A stretch of 25,693 nt of DNA. Origin: Rostrohypoxylon terebratum (lineage: Eukaryota; Ascomycota; Sordariomycetes; Xylariales; Hypoxylaceae). The notes beneath the pieces were generated by a model. It had not been told where the DNA came from and made no database searches. It saw nothing but the letters and a program-made list of their open reading frames with translations. Every line of letters starts with the position of its first letter. The first letter of the stretch is position 1. The DNA lies in assembly GCA_022497145.1 (NCBI GenBank), contig MU386064.1:1-25693 (forward strand), written 5' to 3'. The translations under genes were made by a program, and so were the position numbers. This document shows, piece after piece, positions 8,219 through 19,801 of the stretch.

Positions 8219-9331
8219 ATGAGCGGTCTCACAGTCCTCTCGGACTCCGCCGTGCATCGGCTACTCATCGGCCTCTCCAAGCACGAAATCATCGCCTTCC
8301 AAGCCACCCTGTCCAAATGTCTCCGGGAATTTTCCGTCGGCCCGGAACGCCAGTACCAACCAGCCCCTGGCATCGTCAACCGATCTAACGGCCCAAAGAC
8401 GCTATTCAGACTCTTCACGTCGCCCACCGCGGTCGGCGCCAAAATCATCGTCGACCCGGCGCCGACACCCGGAAGCGAGAAGTTGCCGCTGCAGGGAATT
8501 GTCACGCTTTGCGATCAGAACGGGCTGCCGAGGGGCGTCCTGAATGCCGGAGAGCTGACCGGATACCGCACCTCGCTAATCGCCATGATCCCCTACACGT
8601 GGCGGCGCAACACCGAGAACATCGTTGTATACGGCTCTGGGAAGCAGGCTCTCTGGCACATCCGACTTGCATTAGCGCTACGGGGCGACGAGATCAAATC
8701 CATCACTGTCGTGAACCGCTCTGCGGCCAGGGCCAAGCAGATGCTTGATAAAATCGCGGAGGAAAATACCGCGCATTGGAAATCGTCCGCTACGATCAAG
8801 TATCTCGACCCCTCGAGCTCTGACCTGGAGACTACGCTAGCGAGCGCTGATGTTATCTTTTGCACGGTGCCTTCTAAAGAGCCGTTATTTCCAGCCAAGT
8901 ACATAATAGGCCAGGGGCAGAGGATTAGAAAGCCGTATATATCGGCTATTGGATCCTGGCAGCCGGACATGATAGAGTTAGATCCAGCACTGGTGAAAAG
9001 CATCATCGCGGACGCCGAAAATGGGTTTCATCCGGAGAAAGACTCCGCAGGTGTCATCTTGGTCGATGATCAAGATTCCGTGTTGACGCATACCGGAGAA
9101 GGCGTGAAGGGCGAGTTAAAAATGGACGACGTGGTGGAAGTCGGCAAAGTCTTCCATCTACGAGAACAAGAAGCCGATCCTGTTCGGAAAGAGAAGTTGA
9201 ATAAGTGGCTTGCCGAAGGTCTTGTCGTGTACAAGAGCGTTGGAGTTAGCGTGACGGATCTCGCAGCCGCCGAGGAAATCCTGAAGTTGGGCGAGGCTCA
9301 TGGGGCAGGACTTCGCATATCCGACTTCTAA
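8219..9331 (+). CDS. Ornithine cyclodeaminase / mu-crystallin family protein
   Basis: A single exon from ATG 8219 encodes 370 residues, close to the usual size. In order it shows the substrate-side segment with GAKII (Lys about 75), the GELTGYRTSLIA block that corresponds to the family's E-x-x-T-x-x-R-T segment, the Rossmann NAD(P)-binding motif VVYGSGKQALWH followed by a beta strand ending ITVVNRS, and the C-terminal YKSVGVSVTDLAAAEEIL signature. Family members convert L-ornithine to proline with loss of ammonia, or act as NAD(P)H-dependent ketimine or imine reductases, or as amino-acid and opine-type dehydrogenases; the sequence does not separate these. It is presumably cytosolic, with no signal or membrane segment. 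It faces an amino-acid permease across a 418-bp shared 3' region, which fits amino-acid use but is only suggestive. Confidence 0.92.
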   Translation: MSGLTVLSDSAVHRLLIGLSKHEIIAFQATLSKCLREFSVGPERQYQPAPGIVNRSNGPKTLFRLFTSPTAVGAKIIVDPAPTPGSEKLPLQGIVTLCDQNGLPRGVLNAGELTGYRTSLIAMIPYTWRRNTENIVVYGSGKQALWHIRLALALRGDEIKSITVVNRSAARAKQMLDKIAEENTAHWKSSATIKYLDPSSSDLETTLASADVIFCTVPSKEPLFPAKYIIGQGQRIRKPYISAIGSWQPDMIELDPALVKSIIADAENGFHPEKDSAGVILVDDQDSVLTHTGEGVKGELKMDDVVEVGKVFHLREQEADPVRKEKLNKWLAEGLVVYKSVGVSVTDLAAAEEILKLGEAHGAGLRISDF

Positions 9332-9749
9332 GTACTATAACATCCACAGATGGTATAGCCATGTAAAAATAGGTGAATACCCCGCGGGGAGTTCGTATGA
9401 TGTCCAAGACTCCAAGCTGCATTAAGCGCCTGGGCGCGCCCTACGAAGTACATGGACGAAGAGCCGTGTAGACGCTACGGATGTCCGACCTCCACCCTTC
9501 ACGGATAACCCGACGTAGCCAAATAGCTGAAAATAAAATGAGCAAGGTAGTCGCGAATTAAATGTTGCGCATGAGAAGCTGGATGCAAAATCCGTTCTTG
9601 ACAAGGGCACAAACGTATCATCTACAACAAATGTATCATTCCACCCATCTAACCATGGCACCACCACCGCCATCTCTATCTTTATCTATATACCCATGCC
9701 ATAACGCTTGATCATATACATCTCGCTCACAGGTCTCCCCCACCGCACC
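9332..9749. other. Convergent intergenic region, 3' ends of two genes
   Basis: The cyclodeaminase (plus) and the permease (minus) end here towards each other, 418 bp apart. Only short unrecognised frames occur. I see no promoter-like structure or RNA gene. Confidence 0.5.
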
Positions 9750-11663
9750 TTAAGCAAGCCAAAACCACGCCCTCTCCAACCAATTCCTCGGCACCGGCTC
9801 CCGATCCGCCGCGCTCATATCATCCATCTCCTTCTTTCCCGTCCAGACATCCACGTCCTCGACCCTAATCGCGAACCTAGTTCTATACACCAACTTGTGT
9901 CCAAAATACAGCGCCAAGAAGATTGGAATCGTGATGTACGCCGCGAGGAAGTTAGACGCGCTCCACTGCGACGGGAAGAACACCTGGAACCCGTTCGTCA
10001 GGGTGAGCAGCGTGACGAGGAAGAGCGTGGCGTAGGAGGCGTAGGGCTGCAGCGGGGTGCGGAAGGGGAGGGAGTGGAGGAGGCCGTTATGTTCCATCGC
10101 TTTGCGGAAGCGTAGGTACGTGACTAGGATCACGATCCAGGCGATGAAGCCGGATATCGTGCTGATGTTCGTGAACCACGTGAACACCTGCGCGCCGGAG
10201 TTCGACACGTTGAGGAAGGCCAGGCAGCCTACGGCGAGCGTGGACAGCACGGCGACCCAGGGGACTCCGCGGCTGGTCGTGAGGCTGAAGATGCGAGGGG
10301 CCTGGCCATTTACGGCCATAGAATAGAGCACACGCGAGCCGGAATAGCAGAACGCGTTGCCGGCGGACCAGGCGGAAGTTAGGATCGCGGCATTGATAAC
10401 GTGGTTCAGGCCCTTGATACCGGCGTTGGCGATGCCGATAACGTACGGGCTAGCGGACGCGTTGGAGGTGCCGGAGAGCAGCTCTTTGTTGTCGTTGGGC
10501 ACGATGACACCGATGGCGAGAGAGCCAAGCCCATAGAAAATAGCTAGACGCCAGATGAAGCGGCGCGCTGCCTTTGGGATGTTGCGCCGCGGTGCTACGG
10601 TCTCGCCGGCTGATAGCGCGATAAGTTCCGGGGAGGTGATGAAAGAGAAGCCAGCGCGCACGAAGGCGGTCCAGTACGCGAGAAAGCGACCCGTGTTTCC
10701 AGATACCAGGTACGGGACGAAGGCGCCCGGCGGGTCCTGCCAGTAGCGGAAGTATAACGGGTCATGATTAGGACCACCGCCGAAGAAAAGCACGATGCTG
10801 AGAATGATGAGGCCGATGATCGTAATGAGCTTAATGCTGGCGAACCAAAACTCGGCCTCTCCAAACCAGGATACGGCGATGATGTTAAGGAATAAGATAA
10901 CAACCAGCTGGATGGCGATCCAGACGGCTACCGGAACGGAGTGCGTCCAGTACTCCAGAATAATGGCACCGGCTGTACACTCCGCAGCCAAGAGCATCGT
11001 ATAGGCGTACCAGTAATTCCAGCCATCTGCGAAGGCTAGGCTAGGCTCGACGAAGCGCCCGACAAAATACGGGATCGAAATTCCTTTAAGCGGCACTATA
11101 TTGAAACACTAGTCAGCCAAATATGATTATAAAAATTGGCTTCCCAAAAGGGGCAACTGGATTGGAGGGTATTTCCATGCGAGTGAAATCATGTCTCATG
11201 AATACCATCTCCAATTACCTACACCTAGTAGGTATTCAAGCAGAAACACGGGGAAAAAAAGGAAAACTCACAATATGTGACCATTTCAGCCAAATCGTTC
11301 ATCATAACCCAGACTATGAACATCATGGATAGATACGCCATAAACAAGGGAGCCGGACCGGTGGTGGCGAGGATCGCGCCCGAGCCGATGAACAGACCGG
11401 TTCCGATTCTAGATACGCGAATTGGTTAGTAAGCGCAACCGAAAGCGCACACGAAGGCAAAGTACGCATGCGACTTACGCGCCACCGAGGGCCAGAAACT
11501 GAATATGTCGACTCTTCAGGCCTCTTTCAAGCTGATGTCCGGATGCGAGATTCATCTCCCCGATCCGATTCGACGCGGTACGCTCGAGCTCCTCTTTGGA
11601 CTCCATCTCGGCTTGGCCAGAGTCGGTCGCGTAGCCGACGTAATCGTTCACGTTGTGTCTCAT
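9750..11663 (-). CDS. Amino-acid permease (YAT/AAT family, APC superfamily)
   Basis: Three exons, 11663-11479, 11408-11272 and 11095-9750, encode 555 residues. Intron 1 (11409-11478) has GTAAGT, a perfect TACTAAC branch site and CTAG. Intron 2 (11096-11271) has GTGAGT, CTGAC and TATAG. Joining gives GGAIGTGLFIGSG, the hallmark of transmembrane helix 1 in the fungal yeast-amino-acid-transporter family, then MNDLAEMVTYLPLKGISIPYF and about a dozen hydrophobic helices. The N-terminal cytosolic tail (about 60 residues) is hydrophilic and the C-terminus ends in the family-typical NWLERAWFWLA. It should be a plasma-membrane amino-acid/proton symporter. Specificity cannot be read from the sequence. 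It is convergent with the ornithine cyclodeaminase gene. The first ATG in the exon 1 frame is at 11663; the frame is open a little further upstream without an ATG. Confidence 0.94.
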
Positions 11664-13120
11664 CGTCCACCTCTCCTTCAACGAAGGATTTTGCAGGAGA
11701 AAAAAATTTGTTATTTCATCCAGCGACCAGTAGATCTATGCAATCCCCACAGTCTTATCTTTGGTGGGGAGATCGTCGTCACGGCCTGCATAGAGGTATC
11801 TGATGTAAGCAAGGCAGTCTCACGAGGAATGACGAGATAGAGGAGTGAAAAAAAAAGGTGTCAGACACGCGACTCAGCCCTGCGTTTTTAAGACAAACAC
11901 CTGATACGCTGTGACGCAGGCAAATCCCAGTGGATGAGGCAGTGGATATTGCCGTTCCTCTGTTCCTCTCGTCTTGTTACATGGGGCACATGGGTTACAA
12001 TGGGGCGTCGGTGGCGTCAAGGTGGATCCTCACCGCTGCTCGGCCCTCCCAAACGATGAAGATCGGAGCTGAGAATTGCCCCTTAGGGGATAGCTAAATG
12101 CGGAGAATGGGGATCAGGATTTTCCCACGTTATTTTAATTCGTGATGCAAGAGATAAGCCAATGAGATCATTTTTCTTACCTGCAGGTATAAACACTTAG
12201 GTGAGCATTCCGAGTCTAGGCTTCGGAATTGGAGAACGAAGCTCGAATTAGGTACTTCTCAAGACCTAAAGCATAAGGCGTAAGGCTTACAATTAAGACT
12301 GCCGACGTTAGAAAGTCGGGATTTCAATGTTTAAATTAGCGAAAAATTTGAGGCTGAAGTCTAATTCCTTTATCACGGGCCGTTTGTCGTTTTCATACTA
12401 CCAGTCAATAATGCCAGATAAGTAAGATATTGTGTTATGGGATTAAATAATTCATAGAATTCCATTCATAGATAGGTGTTACCTATACCTAGTACTACTA
12501 GGCTGCTAGGTACCTACTTGGCGTCACACAATGCCATTTTTTTGTTCGGTATCTTAAATCGGTTTAGACCTAATAATAATGTTCTTGATTTCTACTTAAA
12601 AATTTGGCCGTTTCTACCCGAGCTCGCCTAGCGCTCGGGATGAAGTCGGCAAACCTCCAGTTCCAAGGCTCGCGTAACGTTGGCTTAGGTAATCGTTCAT
12701 AGGGGGTCGTCAGGATTATCATGCTAGTATCAAATATGGAGAGAGGCGTTTGGATTATAAGATGCATCATTGTATGCTTGATTCTTGCACTTGGAGGTTT
12801 GGATTTGGCCTGCTTTTGGCGTGTTGGAACGACCTAGGTGACTTAGAAAAGTTTGGCGTTTGGGTGTGGGTGTGATGACGACGCATTACCCCAGTCGCTT
12901 GCGTGGAACATTCCAATAAGTAGCCCTCGAAGGAGCCCATATTCCGCGCTTCATGTAGCAAACGGTAATATGTAGAAATATTTTCCCAACAGCAAACACC
13001 CGACGTGCTTTCAAATGTCTTCAACTTCCAACGCCATCGCCGAATCGTTTGATTCCTCTGCTCTATACAAAACCCATTGATTTCATTTCGAATCTACTAG
13101 CTCTTGTACCCAATTTTCTT
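11664..13120. other. Long intergenic region, no gene recognised
   Basis: About 1.46 kb lie between the start of the permease gene (so its promoter is at the left end) and the 3' end of the mannosidase gene. A run of nine A's is followed by GTGTCAGACAC, a short palindrome, near 11850-11871. TACCTGCAGGTA (12178-12189) is a perfect 12-bp palindrome, and TAGGTACCTA occurs at 12507-12516. Short frames on the minus strand at 12570-13024 have no recognisable domain and no coding signature. I see no tRNA or transposon. Confidence 0.5.
12507..12516. repeat. TAGGTACCTA palindrome
   Basis: Perfect 10-bp palindrome within a run of CTAGTACTACTAGG-like sequence (about 12487-12516). It is the same core as the palindrome at 8033-8050. 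Confidence 0.7.
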
Positions 13121-16100
13121 TCAAACAGGTCGCTTGAAAGGATGCGCTTCTGTGTTTAACACCCATTCGTCTAAGCTAATGAGATTTGGATCCGAGTAAC
13201 TGCGCAAGCTGTTAGTGAATCTCGAAGCTATCTCCTTTCGTTGCGAGATGCTATTACTTACAGGAGATAAAAGTATTTGAGGGTTTCTGCAAGCCAGAAA
13301 CTTTCCATTTCGTCCTTCTTATCCGAATTCGGCAACAGGACATTGTCGATAGCGCTATTGCCTGACTCCGTCCGGGTTTGGCTGACGATGGCGTTGAACA
13401 TCTTCCATCCTTTGTCCTGCCACGTTGTATCACCTGTGATGCGATACATGTACCACACGGATTCGATCGCTTCTGGCCTAGAAGAAATTACGGGTTAGTC
13501 GGACATCCGACAGCATCAGACGTTCATGCATAGGCAACCAAGTCTACAGCGTTCACTCACCTAAGAATATAAGAATGATAGTGGGCATTGACGAAACCAG
13601 GCGGGAGGTTTTCAGACTCGATGCGGTTTTTTACGTATTTTTCATGCGACATTGGACGCTCCGGCTCCGGGTATTCGACATCATCTTCTTCCTGCGTAAG
13701 AGGGACTTGATCGACATCGTTGTTGACAGAAGCAACTATGTTGTCGCTACTACTATTGATGTCTAACGCGTCTTCCAACTTCGCCACTTGAGCCGATTTT
13801 CTAGATGAGGCAACGCTGCTGCTCTCATCGGCTGAGGTACCTCTCGACGGAGGCGGCCTAGGGGGCGCCCTCCTTTGGATTCCAGCACTCCCGGATCCAG
13901 TTCTCAGAGCAGCCGCTTCTTCATCGACGACACCAGCGGAAGCCCCTTGACCTGATGCGGCGGTTCCTAGATTTTTATGTCCCTTCATTTTCGCTTTTCG
14001 TGCTTGATGCGATCTCCAGTCCTTATGTTGTTTTTCGTATTCTGCCATCTGCTCCATGCGAGTTTCGTATAGAGGATCTAAATATTGCCAATATAAGGTC
14101 TGGTTCCAGTGGCAGTTGTTTACTTCGGCGCAGGGAACAACAGTCGCACCCTCGGGCATGATACCACTAGCTGTGCTTTCATAAGCCCACACGCAGCCAT
14201 CTGTGAGTCTCTTTCCTATTTCCACATCCTCGGGGACATCAAAGATCTTTCCGCCCATACCGAACATACCGCCGATGAAGCAAGTTAGATGAGTAACCTC
14301 CCACTCAGTCGTAGCATCGACCTCTGGGTTTCCTTGGGTGTTGATCTTGGCGGAGAACAAGATGTCACGGTCATCGGGGATCATAGGTCGGAAAAGCAAC
14401 CATTTTTTAACGGCGGCCGTCACCTTTTCGTGCAAAGTTTTATACTTTGGTTCGAGGCCGCCAAGGAGCAGCCATTGTTTGGGGAAATATTCATAGGTGC
14501 TGTCTTGACTTCCTCCCATACTATATTGTTCATTAGAACTCCACGATCCGGATGTCAGGCCTTGTGGGACACAATTTTCCTTCTTTTTCTTAGGTTCGGG
14601 TTTTACGGACGTACTACCGCGGTCGTTTACTGTGGTGGCATCTTGATCCAAGTCATTGTTGTCAGAAATCGCCTTTTTCGAAGGTGCGTACATTTCCTCA
14701 CCGTTGTGTTCGATCTTGACTTTGTTGGTGCCATCATCGTTCGGTGTCCCCACAGAGCGACTTCTCAAGTGACTCGTCTCTTCCTTGGCAGATTTACCTT
14801 GGCTACTGCCCATTTCTGCCTTTGACTTGCTATCCTTTGCAGTCTTAGCATCATATGCCTGACGCCCAAGTTGTTCCAATTTCTCAACTTCGGCTTCCTT
14901 GGCGGCAATCTCTAATGCGGCAGTTCTATTGCACCCGGTCGCATCGACGCGCTCGGGGAAGATACCAGGGATGCTTGTTCCACGTTCTTGCCACTCGTAA
15001 AATGCATCAGTGATGCGTGCTACGGCATCATAATATTTATTCTCTTTCGTGATTTGCGCAAGCCGTGTGAATTCCATGGCAAGAGAGCCCAGTTCCGCCA
15101 CACTTACCCCTGCTTGAGCTCTCCTCGGTAGCTTCGCGAAGGCTGGCTTCCAGTTATAGTATAGTACGGGCATGCGGTTTGGCGTATCAAAGACGTCCAT
15201 CAGGATTTCAGCGAGTTCGATAGCTTTCTCGAGTAGGATGTCATGCCCTCCAGCTTTACCTCCACTAACGTCGTAGGCAGCGACCAGCCCGCCTAGATAT
15301 CGAATAGTGGTCTCGAAGACAGGAATTTCGGTCCGGAATTGAGAGGTAGTAAAGTCGATCTTCTCTACTTCCAGAAGTGCCTCCTCGAACTCATCTTTCA
15401 TTCCCATGATCCACAATGTGTCCAGTGCATCGACTAACGTCGCAGCCCATCCGCAGAACGGGTCGCGAAATTTCTTCGATACAGGGCTCAGTTCATCATG
15501 TCCCTTGGCATATGTCATGTAACCGTTCCAACCACGAACCATCTCGGCCTTGACTTTAGCGAGGCGATCCAAACGCTTTTCCCGAACTTGGGCCGGCTCT
15601 TTGTTAAATTCGAATTGGATCGGTAACATAGGTTTCGGCTTCCCTGTCGGCAGAGGGATGATTTCGTCTTTAGCAACGGGGAAATGTTCGGGGAACTTTG
15701 TCCAGTGGATCGTCGTGGTTGCGCTCTGAGTGTTAGCCCTCTGCGCTCCCGGTGCTCCATGCACACCTTTACCAGGAGGACCTCCGGCACCCTTAGCGCC
15801 CTGACCAACATTCTTGTTTGGAATGCTGAGTAACGGAGCAGTGGTGGTTTTCGCAGCCTCCTCCTTGTCATACACGCGCACTTGACTCTTGTTCGCATTC
15901 GTTGCCGTGGCTGCATTAGGAGTATCAAATTTGCCAGCATCGTCTTCGCCGGTGGTTGATTTGAGGTTAGGAATTTTGACCTTTTCAGGTTCTTTGCTCG
16001 TCTTCTCTTTTAGCTGAAGCCTAGGATCGTCATATTCGCTGGCCAAAACAGTATCACTCTTGGCGGGACCGGGTTGGGTTTGCTTGTTGGTCAAGCCGAA

Positions 16101-16256
16101 GCCTCGCTCATCAGACGACTTAGGTGGGGCTTTGCTGTGGGGGATCGATGCTGAGACAGATTCCCATTGCTCGCTATTTTGGGTGACACGATACAACAGG
16201 AAGACAACAACGGCTGCAAAGAAGACATAGTTTCGGTATCTTCGAAAGCGCAACAT
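13121..16256 (-). CDS. GH47 mannosyl-oligosaccharide alpha-1,2-mannosidase, unusually long
   Basis: Three exons, 16256-13561, 13477-13262 and 13199-13121, encode 996 residues. Intron 1 (13478-13560) has GTGAGT and CTAG; intron 2 (13200-13261) has GTAAGT, CACTAAC and GCAG. A type II signal anchor (about residues 10-22) places the catalytic part in the ER/Golgi lumen, where the family trims alpha-1,2-linked mannose from N-glycans. The GH47 domain starts near 235 and includes FCGWAATLVDALDTLWIMG (267-285), FETTIRYLGG (314-323, likely acid Glu315), YNWKP, and the C-terminal NTEAHPF whose Thr (about 987) is the calcium ligand in the family. The domain is interrupted by two low-complexity charged stretches at about 445-562 and 745-868. 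A stem of about 200 low-complexity residues precedes the domain. The typical catalytic domain is roughly 450-500 residues, so the excess is stem and insertions. Confidence 0.94.
13200..13261 (-). other. Second intron of the GH47 mannosidase gene
   Basis: GTAAGTAATAG at the 5' side, CACTAAC branch and GCGCAG acceptor. Removal joins FYLL to YSDPNLISLDEW and so restores the conserved C-terminal NTEAHPF, after which the protein ends at the TGA at 13121-13123. Confidence 0.88.
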
Positions 16257-17970
16257 GATTGCGAATTACAATCCCGATTTTTCTGAATTTTTATAGGGCG
16301 ACTGCTCAACCCTAGCCGAAGCCCGAATGGCTGAGAGGCGGAACGCGGAATGCGGAATGCGGGCAGTGGACTGTGGACTGTGGACTGTGGGGCAAGAGAC
16401 AGAGGCAATGTTGTCAAGCAGTCAAGCCAATGTCTCGATCTCACGAGCCTAGAAAGAGTATAGAAAGGAAGGAAATGGGGTTTAACCAATACTCAATTCT
16501 ATCATTTTTATTCCAAGCTCTGATGCATAAGGAGCGTAAAGATGTTGAAGCTTTGGGTCAGGTATGGAGGAGGAGCTTCGAAGCACGGTTGAGCTCGGTC
16601 GATCCAAGCAAAATACGAGCCAGCGAAAGCTTAGACAGTCGACCAAGGCTAAAAAGCAAACAATAAGCTGATATAAGAAAAGGGGACTCAATTTATTGAT
16701 ACCTCTCCCTTTACTAAGATAAGCAAAGTAAGTCAAATATTGAAGATATCTACCTACCTAAGTAAATAGATAACGTCGAATGGTAAGAAGAGTAAAAGCA
16801 GGATATGGAAACCAGGAAAGTCAATTGGAAGATTGGATGAAGATGAATGTTAGAGATATGTAGAAGGACAGATGGTCGCTAAGGTCGATAATATTTGCCG
16901 TGTCGCAGCTCGGAAGAAGTGTTGACAAATGGAAACGCCAAGGGCACCATGGGCCCCGAATGGAACAGGTGAACGGTTAAGGCCATAGCGAATGCTTGGC
17001 ATCTTCCTTCAATTGGGCAAACTGGTCGTGACCCAGTCTCAACCGAGTTGCAACCAAGGAAGCCATCATGGCTTCGGCGGCTTACTCTTGGCGTAGGCAC
17101 TGACGTTGCAGTGCTTGAATTGCTAAATTGCCATGAGATGTGAATAAGATCTGACGCATATTAGGTGTTGATGGTTGGAGGTAGGTTCGGTTGTTGAAAT
17201 GAATGTTGAAAGGAGAAGAGATTCATAACTAAAGTCTAATAAGATGCAAATCGCATGGTTGCGGAAACTATTACCACTTGGTACAACCCAAGATAGACAA
17301 AAATGGTAGCGGCTGCCTCAATTGAAGATTACCTACTTATAAGTTAGTGTAGGTCGTAGGTACCCGGTTGATGCACCTAATATCCAAATAAGGATTTGGA
17401 ATTTCCAGCGGTGATATTCCTCCGTACGAGGTGAACTCCGCTTTAAATAAACATCCACATCCACCTTCCTTTCCTATATTGTGGCACAGAAGTCTAAAAG
17501 TCTAGACCTATTCTCCTTCCTATTATTCCTCAAGACTTCCCAATAGCCAATAACAAACAATCACAATTTCCCCTATCCCGCACAAACAAACCCAACTTTG
17601 GTGAGCTTCCCACGCATGTATCGAGACTCATATGTGACCGATGTCTGTGTGGTATCAAACGTAAGACTCTGTCAATCAAATTTCATCGATCAAGCGTTAC
17701 ACCCGTCGATTTTGTCACCAACTGGAACCGCCTAAGTTGGCGATCATTGTGGGGTGCATAGACACCCCTGCTGGACCCCTACCAATTGGCAATGACAGAA
17801 TCACAGCCCCGAGGATCCCCTAATTGAAAATTACAGGTCAACCATTTCCATCCATATTCAAAAACCGATACAACTATTCGTACCCGTTTGTCTTGAAACC
17901 ATTATAACGCCATAATAACTCTTGTAGGATATAATTCATTACTATAGTGTATATTCGGTATGTGTATCGC
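16257..17970. other. Long intergenic region with 7-bp tandem repeat
   Basis: About 1.7 kb hold the mannosidase promoter at the left and the 3' flank of the acetyltransferase gene at the right. A GTGGACT unit is repeated about 3.6 times at 16366-16390, next to two to three GCGGAAT-like units (16341-16361). Stretches at 16670-17400 and 17450-17960 are AT- or CT-rich. A pyrimidine-rich leader-like sequence near 17455-17600 followed by GTGAGC could belong to an unrecognised plus-strand transcript, but no coding frame supports it. Confidence 0.5.
16366..16390. repeat. 7-bp tandem repeat, about 3.6 copies
   Basis: GTGGACT occurs at 16366, 16373 and 16380, followed by GTGG. It lies about 110 bp upstream of the mannosidase start codon (minus-strand gene), within its promoter or 5' UTR. 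Confidence 0.8.
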
Positions 17971-18707
17971 TTATTTCTTGGTACGAAGCATCGGTGTGCA
18001 AGGTGGTGGACCTCCATATCGCACTTCGATGTTTTGCGCCTTAAACCCGTATCGGTCGCAGATCCCCATGCCTCTCATCCCGGCATCGAGGTAACATGGA
18101 ATACCAAGACCATCAGCCAGCTTCGTTGCCCATTCCATGAGCGCTGATGCGTAACCTCTACCTCGACTGCTCGGCTTCGTCATGATAAGTTCGATAACTA
18201 TAAAGTAAGCGTGGCTCCTCTTTAGCACCTTATTGAATGGCCTGTATACCTAACTTACACGCATGACCTTTGTTCCCCACAACTAAGTAATGAGCTCTGG
18301 ACAAAGGCTCGAAGAACTCGGCGAGTTTCTGTTCACTCATACCCGGAATGTCCTCGCATCGCGTCCATCGCGTCTTCCATGCCTCACCCGAAATGCTTTG
18401 ACCGGGATGGACCACATGGAGTATCACGAGCGCAACTGGTCTGCCTATTTTCTTTCGTTAGAAAGGCTTTTTCGGAAGGTGTCGAGCTACTGGACCAACT
18501 ATTAAGATTCCTAACAACAGCGACCTTGGACGCTGGCCTGTAGTAAGACTTTTGGTTTAAGAAGTTCTCAAAGCTCCGCTCGAGCCACTTGCGTCCGCCA
18601 CACGTGTGTGGAAATACAACCTCCCCGGGTCCGCTAAAGGCTTCCCAGAATATTTCCACGAGATCGGGGATGTCGTCGGGAGTCGCTAGAGTTACTTTTC
18701 CCGCCAT
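17971..18707 (-). CDS. GNAT-family N-acetyltransferase
   Basis: Three exons, 18707-18500, 18444-18259 and 18197-17971, give 206 residues, a usual GNAT length. Intron 1 (18445-18499) uses GTTGGT, CTAAC and TAG; intron 2 (18198-18258) uses GTAAGT and a TATAG acceptor. After joining, the protein begins MAGKVTLATPDDIPDLVEIFWEAF, the usual first strand and helix of GNAT proteins. It continues with VALVILHVVHPGQ (central strands), then FIELIMTKPSSRGRGYASALMEWATKLAD, which contains the acetyl-CoA-binding R-G-x-G-Y motif A, and ends with YLDAG...CDRYGF, a typical motif B. The family transfers acetyl from acetyl-CoA to an amine; the substrate is unknown. The intron 1 donor is a choice: a GTAGCT a few bases downstream would give a 46-bp intron and a slightly different junction. 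The start codon is the first ATG in frame. Confidence 0.85.
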
Positions 18708-19801
18708 ATCATATATGCAGTCTGCTGTACGCAAGCCGTCCGTGATAATGGTTCTAGGAAATTAGTCCATTATAAGATAGGCGAGGTCTCGACTCTTTTA
18801 TTTCCTAACGATTTCCATGACCAATATATGCAAACCACTATCCTTTCAGAGTTCAGGGATAGTTTACTTGCCGAGCAGGTGTCAATTGTCAACTCCTAAC
18901 CTTGCCCGTAATAACGTTTTCGGCCCCGGCCGATATGGGTGTTTAAGCTATTTTCCCACCTCCAATCTATACGACAACTCGTCATTGTGATTCGTGAATG
19001 GGCTGCTATCACGCGTAGAAAGGAAGTTAATTCGTCAGTTGGTTCAGTCTTATCCAGGCTAAACCAATACGAAGTCAAGCATACTTGGAAGTTACTAGAC
19101 TCTCTTGGTGAATATACATACTTACCTCGTTTACGCAGGTAAATCATATATTCTACTGAGATGAGCAGTTAAAATGTATGCATCTGTTCAATGATATCGG
19201 TTAGGTATCTCGTAGGTTTTTCATTGAAGTTATGATTCTTTGGAAGCATGGACAACCCTACTAACCCACAACCCACAACCCAAGGACAGGAACCGCAGAT
19301 ATTATAAAGTAGAGGTAACTATGAAATTCAGAACGTGACTACTCCCAAAAAGTGATACCTAGTAACCCATTGCTCTAACGTTCAAGTAAGGTTTTTGGTG
19401 GATGCGTTCTACAACTGCTCCTATCGCTATCCATCGCTAGTTTAAGTAGTACGCCCAAGTGCAGCTTCCGCTTCCAAGAAGGTCCGACTCGTCGATGACG
19501 CAAATCATGAGGTAGCTTAGATGGCGGGGTAGATACAACTCGCAACGCGGGGTACAGCGCTTATGTAATCTCCCACTCTTTATAGTGAATGAGATGAATG
19601 ATTAATCCAAAAATGTTCACGTTCTTTATCAGAGGACCGAGTTTGATAAATCAAAGTGAATATTAATAAGTACAGGGCAATTTAAAAATTGATTTGAAAT
19701 AATTTCAGACAGGTTGTTGAGAACCCTACAAATCATTACGTCATGCAGAAGTGCCCATCGCCTGCGACAATCAGTGCATCTTAGCCAACGGCCGTTGCGA
19801 C
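18708..19801. other. Gene-poor intergenic stretch
   Basis: About 1.1 kb lie between the acetyltransferase start and the 3' end of the FAD-oxidase pseudogene. Two overlapping short frames on opposite strands (around 18896-19147) show no domain, and I regard neither as a gene. The remaining DNA is AT-rich, with short CCCACAACCCACAACC repeats near 19264-19280. I find no N-terminal part of the neighbouring pseudogene here. Confidence 0.5.

Noticed and set aside
14289..14825. 178-residue plus-strand frame
   Set aside because: It lies antisense inside the GH47 mannosidase exon, whose reading is strongly supported by conserved motifs.
18896..19147. Overlapping frames on both strands in the gene-poor gap
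   Set aside because: Neither peptide is recognisable, and no splice pattern links them to a neighbouring gene or to the missing half of the FAD oxidase.
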